Shown here: positions 1-6,969 of the stretch, in pieces
How positions within the stretch are numbered: position 1 is the first letter of the stretch
Layout of the letters: the number at the start of each line of letters is the position of its first letter
Origin: Actinomycetota bacterium
Lineage (GTDB): Bacteria > Actinomycetota > Actinomycetes > S36-B12 > UBA10799
Assembly: GCA_020636995.1 (NCBI GenBank)
Contig: JACJWU010000008.1
Span: forward strand, 26,352-90,351
Length of the DNA stretch: 64,000 nucleotides
Direction of reading: 5' to 3'
Program-made: the position numbers and the translations under genes
The notes under the pieces: model-generated
Told to the model about the DNA's origin: nothing
The model's input: the letters and a program-made list of their open reading frames with translations, nothing else
Database searches by the model: none

Positions 1-1
1 C

Positions 2-328
2 AAGGAAGACGTCGACAAGTCGTACGTGCGATGCATGCGGATCCTGTTCGACTCCCCGTGCTACCCCATGATCGCCTCGCACGACCCCCGGCTCGTTGAG
101 ATCGCGGGAGCTCTGGCCACCCGCGCCGACCGTCCCAAGGGCACGTACGAGCACCAGATGCTCTACGGCGTGCGTCCCGACGAGCAGCGACGGTTGGCCA
201 AAGCCGGTGAGCGCATGCGGGTGTACATCCCGTACGGCGCGGAGTGGTACGGCTACATGGTGCGCCGGATGGCCGAGAAGCCGGCCAACATGGCGTTGTT
301 CGTGAAGTCGATGACGTCGAAGAGTTGA
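2..328 (+). CDS. putB: Proline dehydrogenase, C-terminal part (truncated by window edge)
   Basis: The gene enters from the left edge, so only about 108 C-terminal residues are visible; the first in-frame codon is at 2. Proline dehydrogenase is an FAD enzyme that oxidises proline to pyrroline-5-carboxylate (P5C) and feeds electrons to the quinone pool. Visible family marks are the QMLYGV strand and the terminal YIPYGAEWYGYMVRRMAE block. That block contains the YxxRRxxE-type motif whose arginines hold the substrate carboxylate in characterised enzymes. The converging neighbour proC catalyses the reverse-direction step P5C to proline, so both sides of the proline/P5C couple sit together. A P5C dehydrogenase, if present, would lie to the left and cannot be seen. 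Confidence 0.9.
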   Translation, partial: KEDVDKSYVRCMRILFDSPCYPMIASHDPRLVEIAGALATRADRPKGTYEHQMLYGVRPDEQRRLAKAGERMRVYIPYGAEWYGYMVRRMAEKPANMALFVKSMTSKS

Positions 329-391
329 GTCAGCCACCGTCGGCTGCGAGGGCGGTCAAACGGGGAGCGCCGTTTCGTGGCGGCAGCGCCA

Positions 392-508
392 TTGTGGCGT
401 TGTTGCTAGGCACAAGCCCACGATTGTGACGTAGTTGCGGGGTCCCACGGCCGCGGACCCCGCACCTTCGTCACAACGGGGGTCGCAGGCGTGACAACAA
501 CGTCACAA
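392..508. repeat. Palindromic intergenic element, family E copy 1
   Basis: Nested inverted repeat in the 339-bp gap between the converging putB and proC genes. Inner arms 424-445 and 455-476 match at 20 of 22 positions around a 9-nt loop; each arm starts from the handle TTGTGACG and ends in GCGGGGTCC. Outer arms 392-405 and 495-508 match at 13 of 14 positions. The same handle, in the form TTGTSACGAAGGTG, recurs at 34370-34540. Its position between two 3' ends suits a bidirectional terminator or a REP-like element. Confidence 0.75.
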
Positions 509-546
509 GCGGCTCGTTTCGCGCGTCATCGAACGAGCCGAACCCA

Positions 547-606
547 GCCGCGGGCACGCTCGATCGACGGGTTGGAGGCTGCCTCCAGAGCCGACAGGAA
601 GACCAC
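547..606 (-). pseudogene. Duplicated fragment of the proC 3' end
   Basis: This 60-bp stretch aligns without gaps to 671-730, the last codons of proC, at roughly 84 percent identity. On the minus strand it still reads FLSALEAASNPSIERARG against FLSALEAARNRSIELAGG in intact proC. No other part of the gene is repeated. It looks like a decayed tandem duplication of the gene tail, with the family C hairpin (611-642) now between the two copies. No function is expected. Confidence 0.7.
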
Positions 607-610
607 AGTG

Positions 611-642
611 GGTGGGGTTCGTCGGGCGCTGAACCCCATCGG
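611..642. repeat. Palindromic intergenic element, family C copy 1
   Basis: A 32-bp sequence repeated identically at 33725-33756. It contains the hairpin arms GGGGTTC and GAACCCC separated by 10 nt, and ends in the CCCCATCGG handle. It lies between the converging 3' ends of putB and proC, next to the duplicated proC tail. Confidence 0.8.
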
Positions 643-667
643 ACGGTGCAGTGGGTGGGTGGCTCGG

Positions 668-1468
668 TCAGCCGCCGGCAAGCTCGATCGACCGGTTGCG
701 GGCCGCCTCCAGGGCCGACAGGAAAGCCGCGCGCACTTTGTGGTCCTCCAGGACCCGCAGGGCGGCAGCAGTGGTGCCCGCCGGTGACGTGACGTTCTCA
801 CGCAGGACCACCGGGTGCTCTCCGGTCTCGCGCAGCATCGTCGCCGCGCCGTACACGGTCTGCAGGGTCAGCTCCGTGGCCAGACGGCGGGGCAGACCTA
901 GCCCGACGCCGGCCTCGATCATGGCCTCGACGGTGTAGAAGATGTACGCCGGCCCGGACCCGGAGATCGCGGTCACCGCGTCCTGCATCTTCTCGGGGAC
1001 CTCGACCACCTTGCCCACACATGCCATGAGTCGCACCGCCAGGGCCACGTGCTCGGCCGTGCAGTGCGCGCCGGGGGACACCGCAGACATACCCTCGTCG
1101 ACCAGGGCCGGCGTGTTCGGCATGACCCGCACGACGGGGATCCCGTCCGGCAGTAGCGCCTCCAACGACTCGGTCGTGACACCCGCGGCCAGCGACACCA
1201 CGAGCGCGGTGGATTTGAGGTCCGGCGCGATCTCCGCCACGACGGCGAAGATGTCCTGCGGCTTGACCACGAGCACCACGACATCGGCCTCGCGGGCGGC
1301 CTCGGTGTTCGTGGCCGTGTCCACGCCGTACCGGTCCTTGAGCTCCGCCACGCGGTCCTGGCGCTTGTCGGCGACCACGAAGGTGTCGCCCATGCGATCC
1401 CCGCGCAGCAGCCCCGAAAGCAGTGCTTCACCCATGACGCCGGCCCCGATGACCGCAACCACACCCAT
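668..1468 (-). CDS. proC: Pyrroline-5-carboxylate reductase
   Basis: Reduces P5C to L-proline with NAD(P)H, the last step of proline synthesis, in the cytoplasm. The 266-residue protein opens directly with a Rossmann strand and the dinucleotide motif GAGVMGEALLSG. It ends with the P5C reductase dimerisation domain, including the conserved TSPAGTTAAAL turn near residue 230. Length is typical. The ATG at 1468 places the Rossmann strand at the N-terminus; a GTG nine bases upstream would only add three residues. In M. tuberculosis proC also lies just upstream of the bS22-epimerase-acyltransferase group found here at 3.8-6 kb. Convergent with proline dehydrogenase. Confidence 0.95.
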   Translation of the reverse strand: MGVVAVIGAGVMGEALLSGLLRGDRMGDTFVVADKRQDRVAELKDRYGVDTATNTEAAREADVVVLVVKPQDIFAVVAEIAPDLKSTALVVSLAAGVTTESLEALLPDGIPVVRVMPNTPALVDEGMSAVSPGAHCTAEHVALAVRLMACVGKVVEVPEKMQDAVTAISGSGPAYIFYTVEAMIEAGVGLGLPRRLATELTLQTVYGAATMLRETGEHPVVLRENVTSPAGTTAAALRVLEDHKVRAAFLSALEAARNRSIELAGG

Positions 1469-1498
1469 GGCGCACACCGTACTGCAGGTGCGCGGGAC

Positions 1499-2461
1499 TC
1501 AGACGACGGTACTGACGATCGCGCAGTAGCACAGGATGGTCAGAAGGTCCTGTATCACGGTGGCCAGCGGACCGGAGCCGTAGGCGGGATCGCGTCCCAG
1601 GCGGGACAGGACGTACGGCAGAACCATCGCCACCACCGAGGCGACCGCACAGGAGACGAACAACGCCAGTCCGACAGCGAGCATGATCTGGGCGTCGCCG
1701 AAGAAGAGGATCCCCAACGGCACGAACAGCACTGCCACCAGGGTTCCGATGATCAGGCCGGTCAGTGACTCCTTCGGCGCGACCTGCCGCACACTCACCC
1801 CCACGCTCAAGCCGCGCACCACCACGGTCTCGGTCTGGGTACCGACCGCGTCGGCCATGTACACCACGCCGGGCAGGAAGAAGGCCAGGATCACCTGTCG
1901 GCTGATGGCGTCCTCGTAGCCGGCCACCACGAATGCCGCCAGCATCGCCCCGGCCAGGCCCACGAGCAGCCAGGGGATGCGATGCAGCACCCTTCGGCGC
2001 ACCGATTCGATCGTCGCCGTGCGCACCTGCTGGGTGTCGTGCACGACCCCGGCCAGGCGCGACAGGTCCTCCTCGTGTTCTACGAACAGCACCTCGAGCA
2101 TGGCGGCGGGAGTCACGATCCCCAGCAGTGCGCCGGCGTCGTCCACCACAGCGAGCGCCCGGTGCCCCATCCGCACCATCTCCCACGCGGCGATCTCCTG
2201 GTCGGTGTCACGGTGCACGGTGATCGCGGGCGTCATCAGATCGGCCATCGTCTGGAGCCCTCCGGCGGGCAGGAGGTCTTCGATCGCCACCGTCCCCGCC
2301 AGGATCGCACCGTCCATCACCGCCACGGCGCACACCCACTCGTGGGGCTCAGCGGTCAATCGCGTTCGCACGTCTTCGGCCGTCTCGTGCATGTCCGCCC
2401 GCGGGACGTCGCTGGTGGCGCGTGCCAGCACCGATTCGGGGGCGGCGATGGTGTCGCTCAT
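1499..2461 (-). CDS. mgtE: MgtE-family magnesium transporter (CBS domains plus channel domain)
   Basis: Membrane Mg2+ channel of the MgtE/SLC41 family, 320 residues. Residues about 1-125 form a CBS pair (visible in DLMTPAITVHRDTDQEIA and ALAVVDDAGALLGIVTPAA), the Mg2+/nucleotide-sensing module in this family. Residues about 155-320 are the five-helix MgtE domain, with the signature segments AVGTQTETVVVRGL and DPAYGSGPLATVIQDLL; the latter carries the pore-region Asp. The N-terminal MgtE_N superhelical domain of longer homologues is absent, so this is a short form. Start ATG 2461 is chosen because coding character stops there, although the frame stays open far upstream antisense to acuC. Divergent from acuC across 138 bp. 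Confidence 0.85.
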   Translation of the reverse strand: MSDTIAAPESVLARATSDVPRADMHETAEDVRTRLTAEPHEWVCAVAVMDGAILAGTVAIEDLLPAGGLQTMADLMTPAITVHRDTDQEIAAWEMVRMGHRALAVVDDAGALLGIVTPAAMLEVLFVEHEEDLSRLAGVVHDTQQVRTATIESVRRRVLHRIPWLLVGLAGAMLAAFVVAGYEDAISRQVILAFFLPGVVYMADAVGTQTETVVVRGLSVGVSVRQVAPKESLTGLIIGTLVAVLFVPLGILFFGDAQIMLAVGLALFVSCAVASVVAMVLPYVLSRLGRDPAYGSGPLATVIQDLLTILCYCAIVSTVV

Positions 2462-2599
2462 GCCGCCAGTCTGCTCCTGATCCTGCCCACCGCTCCAGGC
2501 CAGCACGACGGTGCACTGCGGCCCGCGCAGGACCGGCGAGCGGGGGTTTCGAGTGGAACGTTGGGCACGTGCGGGGTGATTGTGGATAGCGTGTCGAGC

Positions 2600-3775
2600 A
2601 TGAGCCACCGCGTCGCCTTCGTGTGGGATGACGCCCTGCGGCACTACGACTTCGGCCCGGGCCATCCCCTGGCTCCGGTGCGGGTGCAGTTGGCCTACCG
2701 GTTGTCCCGGGACTTCGGGCTGCTCGACGATCCCAATCTGACGATGGTCACTCCGGCCGACATGCCGGACGGCCTGCTCAGCAGCGTGCACACCGCCGAT
2801 TTCGTGTCGGCCGTGCAACGGGAGGCGGGCGGCAGCCACGGCCTGGGCACCGACGACGTCCCGACCTTCGCAGACATGCACGAGCACTCCGAACGGGTGT
2901 GCGCGGCGTCCCTGGCGGTGACACAGGCGGTGTATCGCGAGGAGGCCGACCACGGCGTGAACTTCGCGGGTGGACTGCACCATTCGATGCCGGATCGGGC
3001 ATCCGGGTTCTGCGTCTACAACGACCTCGCTGTGAGCATCAAGTGGTTGCTCGACCAGGGGGTGGAGCGGGTGGCCTACGTCGACGTCGACGTCCACCAC
3101 GGCGACGGTGTACAGCAGCATTTCTGGGACGACCCCCGGGTGCTGACGATCTCGATTCATGAGAGTCCGCGCACGCTGTTCCCGGGGACCGGGTGGCCCA
3201 CTGAGATCGGTGGGGAGGGTGCCGAGGGCACGGCCATCAACGTCGCCCTGCCGCCGGGCACGGCCGACAACCACTGGTTGCGCGCTTTCGATGCCATCGT
3301 GCCTCCGGCGCTGCACGCCTTCCGGCCGCAGTTCCTGGTCTCCCAGCAGGGCTGCGACAGTCACTACGCCGATCCCCTGGCGCACCTGTCGCTCAGCCTC
3401 GAGGGCCAGCGGATGTCCTACAGCGCCCTGCACCGCCTGGCACACACCTACGCCGGGGGTCGCTGGATCGCCACCGGTGGGGGCGGATACGAGTGGGTCG
3501 ACGTGGTGCCGTTGGCGTGGACCCACCTGCTGGCCGAGGCCCTCGACCGTCCGATCGATCCCGCTGAGGCGACGCCGGAGGCGTTCCAGGGGCTTGTGCG
3601 CAACGTTCTCCAACGCGATCCCCCGTTGACCATGGGCAACGGCCGTGACCCCTGGTTGCGCAACTGGGAGACGGGATACAACCCCGACGATCCCGTGGAC
3701 AGTGCCGTGCTGGCGACCCGGCGTGCGGCGTTCCCGCATCTCGGGATCGACCCGGACCCGGATCCGATGTTCTGA
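2600..3775 (+). CDS. acuC: AcuC-type class I histone-deacetylase-like protein
   Basis: Zn-dependent deacetylase of the arginase/HDAC fold; AcuC in Bacillus deacetylates acetyl-CoA synthetase. The 391-residue protein keeps the full active site: the His pair in GLHHSMPDRASG (H127-H128), metal ligands D164 and H166 in YVDVDVHHGDG, the third ligand D253 in GCDSH, and the transition-state Tyr297 in GGGGY. It should therefore be active. The substrate here is unknown; a role in controlling acetyl-CoA synthetase is an inference from homologues. Start ATG 2600 precedes the first beta strand (HRVAFVWDD); the frame is open upstream but non-coding in character. Followed 43 bp later by the bS22 gene. Confidence 0.88.
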   Translation: MSHRVAFVWDDALRHYDFGPGHPLAPVRVQLAYRLSRDFGLLDDPNLTMVTPADMPDGLLSSVHTADFVSAVQREAGGSHGLGTDDVPTFADMHEHSERVCAASLAVTQAVYREEADHGVNFAGGLHHSMPDRASGFCVYNDLAVSIKWLLDQGVERVAYVDVDVHHGDGVQQHFWDDPRVLTISIHESPRTLFPGTGWPTEIGGEGAEGTAINVALPPGTADNHWLRAFDAIVPPALHAFRPQFLVSQQGCDSHYADPLAHLSLSLEGQRMSYSALHRLAHTYAGGRWIATGGGGYEWVDVVPLAWTHLLAEALDRPIDPAEATPEAFQGLVRNVLQRDPPLTMGNGRDPWLRNWETGYNPDDPVDSAVLATRRAAFPHLGIDPDPDPMF

Positions 3776-3818
3776 GCCGATTACCCTGTAAAGGATTCCA
3801 GCCAACGAGGAGGCCCGT

Positions 3819-3917
3819 ATGGGTTCGGTGGTCAAGAAGCGCCGCAAGCGCATGGCCAAGAAGAAGCACCGCAAGCTGCTGCGCAAGACCCGCGTACAGC
3901 GTCGTAACAAGAAGTAG
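3819..3917 (+). CDS. Small ribosomal subunit protein bS22 (AURKAIP1/COX24 domain)
   Basis: A 32-residue, extremely basic protein beginning MGSVVKKRRKRMAKKKHRK. It matches the conserved actinobacterial mini-protein (about 33 residues) seen as bS22 in mycobacterial 30S structures and annotated as Rv0500B in M. tuberculosis. It has a strong Shine-Dalgarno (GAGGAGG) 7 bases before ATG 3819 and stops at TAG 3915-3917, three bases before the epimerase start, so the two are probably co-transcribed. The same neighbour order (proC, bS22, epimerase, acyltransferase) in mycobacteria supports the call. Its length puts it below most gene-finder cut-offs. Confidence 0.88.
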   Translation: MGSVVKKRRKRMAKKKHRKLLRKTRVQRRNKK

Positions 3918-3920
3918 GCC

Positions 3921-4955
3921 ATGGGGCAGGTCGTCCTGGTCACCGGCGTCTCCCGCTACCTGGGCGGGCGGATGGCCCAGATCCTCACGCAGGATCCAGG
4001 CGTCGACCGCGTCATCGGCGTCGACGTGGTCGCCCCCCGTCAGGAGATCGGCGGGGCGGAGTTCGTACGCGCGGACATCCGCAACCCGATCATCGCCAAG
4101 GTGATCGAGGCCGCCCAGGTCGACACCGTGGTGCACATGGGCGTGATCGCCACACCCATGCAGGCCGGCGGGCGGATGTCGATGAAGGAGATCAACGTCA
4201 TCGGCACGATGCAGTTGCTGGCGGCATGCCAGAAATCCCCGACGGTGCGCAAACTCGTGGTCAAGTCCACGTCGTCGGTCTACGGTGCCGGTCCCCGGGA
4301 CCCTGCCATGTTCACCGAGGAGATGGAGCCCAAGCACGCTCCGACGTCCGGCTGGGCCAAGGACAGCGTGGAGGTCGAGGCCTATGTGCGCGGTTTCGCG
4401 CGCCGTCGCCCGGATGTCGGGGTGACCACGCTGCGCTTCGCGAACTTCTTCGGTCCCCGGGTCCAGACCCCGATGAGCACCTACTTCTCGCTGCCGGTCA
4501 TCCCGGTGGTACTCGGATTCGATGCCCGGTTGCAGTTCATCCACGAGGACGACGGCCTCGACGCCCTGCGGCGGGCCACCGTGGAGGACCACCCGGGCAC
4601 GTTCAACGTCGCGGGCGACGGCGTCATTCTGGTGTCGCAGGCCGCGCGGCGGGTGGGCCGTCCGGTCTTCCCGATCGCCAGCCCCTTCGCCTTCGCGGTC
4701 GGGGCGACGTTCCGCCGGCTCGGCCTGGCCGACTTCTCGCCGGAGCAGGTCCGCTTCCTGACCTACGGCCGAGGCATCGACACCACGCGCATGCGCACGG
4801 AGTTCGGCTTCGTGCCGCAGCACACCACCCCGGAGACGTTCGACGCCTTCGTGGAGGCACACAACCTCAACCGACTTCTGCCCGCGGAGCGGGTGGAGAA
4901 CATCGAGGACCAGTTGCTATCGCTGCTGACCGGAAAGGGTGGGGCCGGTGCCTGA
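3921..4955 (+). CDS. NAD-dependent epimerase/dehydratase family protein (extended SDR, Rv0501-like)
   Basis: Extended short-chain dehydrogenase of 344 residues. The N-terminus is a Rossmann fold with TGVSRYLGGRMA as the glycine-rich NAD motif, followed by the D-V-V strand and a KSTSSVYG strand. The usual catalytic YxxxK is altered: the aligned segment reads SGWAKDSVE, so Trp replaces Tyr while Lys remains. From memory, mycobacterial relatives also lack Tyr here. This argues against a standard sugar-nucleotide epimerase activity. Only three bases separate it from bS22, and it overlaps the following acyltransferase start, so the three probably form one transcript. In mycobacteria the pair is annotated galE2 and Rv0502; the biochemical role is not established. 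Confidence 0.8.
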   Translation: MGQVVLVTGVSRYLGGRMAQILTQDPGVDRVIGVDVVAPRQEIGGAEFVRADIRNPIIAKVIEAAQVDTVVHMGVIATPMQAGGRMSMKEINVIGTMQLLAACQKSPTVRKLVVKSTSSVYGAGPRDPAMFTEEMEPKHAPTSGWAKDSVEVEAYVRGFARRRPDVGVTTLRFANFFGPRVQTPMSTYFSLPVIPVVLGFDARLQFIHEDDGLDALRRATVEDHPGTFNVAGDGVILVSQAARRVGRPVFPIASPFAFAVGATFRRLGLADFSPEQVRFLTYGRGIDTTRMRTEFGFVPQHTTPETFDAFVEAHNLNRLLPAERVENIEDQLLSLLTGKGGAGA

Positions 4956-5955
4956 CGCGCGAGTCATCCCGATCAAGGGCAAAGAACCCAAGAAGAAGAA
5001 GCCGGCGACGAAGAAGTCCGCCCCGCGTTCCGGAGCGCGGGCCAGTCGGTCCAGTGCCGCGCCGGCGGTCGAACCGCAGGACGAGGCCACGCCGCTGCCC
5101 GGCACCGAGGAGCACGTCGACTGGGACACCCGGGTCGCCGGTGCGCTGGCGTTCCTGCGCCGCCGCATCACGGGGGAGTACCAGGTCGATGACTTCGGCT
5201 TCGACCCGGAGCTGACCGACCGGATCCTGCTGGCACCGCTGCGTCCGCTCTACAAGAAGTGGTTCCGCATCGAGACCCGTGGCCTGGAGAACATCCCTGA
5301 CACCGGGGGTGCGCTGCTGGTCGCCAACCACTCGGGGACTGTCGCGGTCGACTCGATGATGACGCAGTTGGCGATCTGGGATCACCACCCCGCGCACCGG
5401 CACCTGCGGATGCTCGGCGCGGACTTCGTCTTCCAGTTGCCGCTGGTCGGCGAACTCGCGCGTAAGGGCGGGCACACGCTGGCGTGCGCCCCCGACGCTG
5501 AGCGCCTGCTGTCCTCAGGCGAGTTGGTGGGGGTCTGGCCGGAGGGGTTCAAGGGCATCGGAAAACCCTTCAGCGAGCGGTACAAACTGCAGCGCTTCGG
5601 CCGGGGCGGGTTCGTCGCTGCCGCCCTGCGGACCAAGACCCCGATCATTCCCTGCTCGATCGTCGGAGCTGAGGAGATCTACCCGATCATCGGCAACGCG
5701 AAGCTGATGGCGCGGCTGGTGGGGGCGCCGTACTTCCCGATCACGCCGACGTTCCCCTGGCTCGGGCCGCTGGGCATGGTGCCGCTGCCGAGCAAGTGGA
5801 TCATCGAGTTCGGCGAGCCCATCCGCACCGACGAGTTCCCGGAAGGGGCCGCGGACGATCCCATGCTGGTCTTCGACCTCACCGACCAGGTGCGAGAGAC
5901 GATCCAGCAGACGCTCTACCGGCTGTTGGTGGCCCGGAGGTCGGTGTTCTTCTAG
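4948..5955 (+). CDS. PlsC-type lysophospholipid acyltransferase (Rv0502-like)
   Basis: Membrane-associated 1-acyl-glycerol-3-phosphate acyltransferase-like protein of 335 residues. A Lys/Pro-rich N-terminus (KGKEPKKKKPATKK) is followed by the PlsC domain at about residues 100-310. Motif I is NHSGTVAVD (catalytic His and Asp). The EG motif is WPEGFKGIGKPFSERYKL, and motif IV is PIIPCSIVGAEEIYP. GTG 4948 is preferred because AAAGG lies about 10 bases upstream; GTG 4939 is also in frame. It overlaps the epimerase stop by 8 bases, indicating coupled translation. The acyl acceptor is unknown. A family B palindrome follows the stop codon. Confidence 0.82.
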   Translation: MPDARVIPIKGKEPKKKKPATKKSAPRSGARASRSSAAPAVEPQDEATPLPGTEEHVDWDTRVAGALAFLRRRITGEYQVDDFGFDPELTDRILLAPLRPLYKKWFRIETRGLENIPDTGGALLVANHSGTVAVDSMMTQLAIWDHHPAHRHLRMLGADFVFQLPLVGELARKGGHTLACAPDAERLLSSGELVGVWPEGFKGIGKPFSERYKLQRFGRGGFVAAALRTKTPIIPCSIVGAEEIYPIIGNAKLMARLVGAPYFPITPTFPWLGPLGMVPLPSKWIIEFGEPIRTDEFPEGAADDPMLVFDLTDQVRETIQQTLYRLLVARRSVFF

Positions 5956-5970
5956 CCCGGCGAGTCACGG

Positions 5971-6047
5971 ATCCGTGAGCGTTCCGGTCATCCGTGAGCC
6001 CTTGGGCGGCGTGGAACGGCTAACGGATTTCCGAAGTGCTAACGGAT
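5971..6047. repeat. Palindromic intergenic element, family B copy 1
   Basis: Inverted repeat with 29-bp arms (5971-5999 and 6019-6047) and a 19-nt loop, between the converging acyltransferase and HAD genes. Each arm contains two copies of a 19-bp unit starting ATCCGTKAGC (5971 and 5990 in the left arm). Left and right arms pair at most positions. Other copies lie at 38797-38875, 39771-39847 and 58000-58076. Confidence 0.8.
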
Positions 6048-6081
6048 GCCGCACTCCGTGGCAATCGTGGGATCCCGCCGA

Positions 6082-6927
6082 TCAGGTCCGCATCGCGCGC
6101 CGGGCCATGACCGACCCCACCGCGATGCCGGTGGCCAGCCCCGCCACCCCGACCGCGGGGGCCGTGATCTTGACGACCCGCCGCGCCGTCCGGTAGTCCC
6201 GCACGGTCCAACCGTTGCGGCGGGCATGCACGCGCAGGGTGCGGTCGGGGTTGACCGCCACCGGGGTGCCCACCAGCGACAGCATCGGGATGTCGTTCGC
6301 GGAGTCCGAATAGGCCGCACACCGACTCAGGTCGAGCCCTTCCTGTTCAGCGAGCGCCTGCACTGCCTCCGCCTTTGCCTCGCCGTGCAACGGCCGACCC
6401 ACCAGTCGGCCTGTGTATACGCCGTTCACCTGTTCGGAGACCGTTCCCAGGGCCCCCGACAGCCCCAGGTGTTCGGCGATGAGTTCGGCCAGTTCGATGG
6501 GCGCCGCGGAGACCAACCAGACGCGCTGCCCGGCATCGACGTGTCCCTGGGCCAGGGCCACGGTGCCCGGCCAGAAGCGATCGATCATGTACTCGTTGAA
6601 GATCTCGCGCGTCAACTGCACGAGTTCGGCCTGATTACGGCCCTTCACTAGGGCGAGCGCCTCCTCGGTGACGTCATGGACGTCCTCCACGTGCTCCTTG
6701 CCGACCACGATGAACCGGGTCTGTTTCCATACGAAGTCGAGGATCTGCCCTTTGGACAGGTATTTGTGCTTGGCCAGCCCGCGCGCCCAGTGGAACATGG
6801 ACGCGCCGTGGATCAGTGTGTTGTCGATGTCGAAGAACGCGGCCGCCCGCGGATCGGCCTGCTGCGGCGCCGGTTCGGCGATCTCAGCGGTATCCCACTG
6901 TGGTTCTGCGGCCTTGTCCAACTCCAC
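6082..6927 (-). CDS. HAD-IB family phosphatase (SerB1-like)
   Basis: Haloacid dehalogenase superfamily, subfamily IB, 281 residues. All four HAD motifs are visible: FFDIDNTLI (nucleophile Asp and general acid Asp), LVSAAP (Ser), GEAKAEAV (Lys) and YSDSANDIPML (metal Asp pair). The last 25 residues form a glycine/alanine-rich hydrophobic helix ending in MARRAMRT, which suggests membrane attachment. M. tuberculosis SerB1, in the matching position, is the closest named relative, but homologues act on varied phosphates including lysophosphatidic acid. With the upstream acyltransferase and downstream acyl-CoA ligase, a lipid-phosphate role is plausible but inferred. Start GTG 6927; divergent from the ligase across 42 bp. 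Confidence 0.85.
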   Translation of the reverse strand: MELDKAAEPQWDTAEIAEPAPQQADPRAAAFFDIDNTLIHGASMFHWARGLAKHKYLSKGQILDFVWKQTRFIVVGKEHVEDVHDVTEEALALVKGRNQAELVQLTREIFNEYMIDRFWPGTVALAQGHVDAGQRVWLVSAAPIELAELIAEHLGLSGALGTVSEQVNGVYTGRLVGRPLHGEAKAEAVQALAEQEGLDLSRCAAYSDSANDIPMLSLVGTPVAVNPDRTLRVHARRNGWTVRDYRTARRVVKITAPAVGVAGLATGIAVGSVMARRAMRT

Positions 6928-6969
6928 CTGTGCAGGCTAGCCCAGCGGCAGGTGTGAAAGACTGCGGGC

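Noticed and set aside
2462..2599. Possible Mg2+ riboswitch (M-box) before mgtE
   Set aside because: The 138-bp divergent gap is too short and none of the conserved M-box blocks were found.
1499..3943. mgtE frame staying open far upstream, antisense to acuC
   Set aside because: Everything before ATG 2461 is the shadow of acuC; MgtE-like sequence starts only at 2461.
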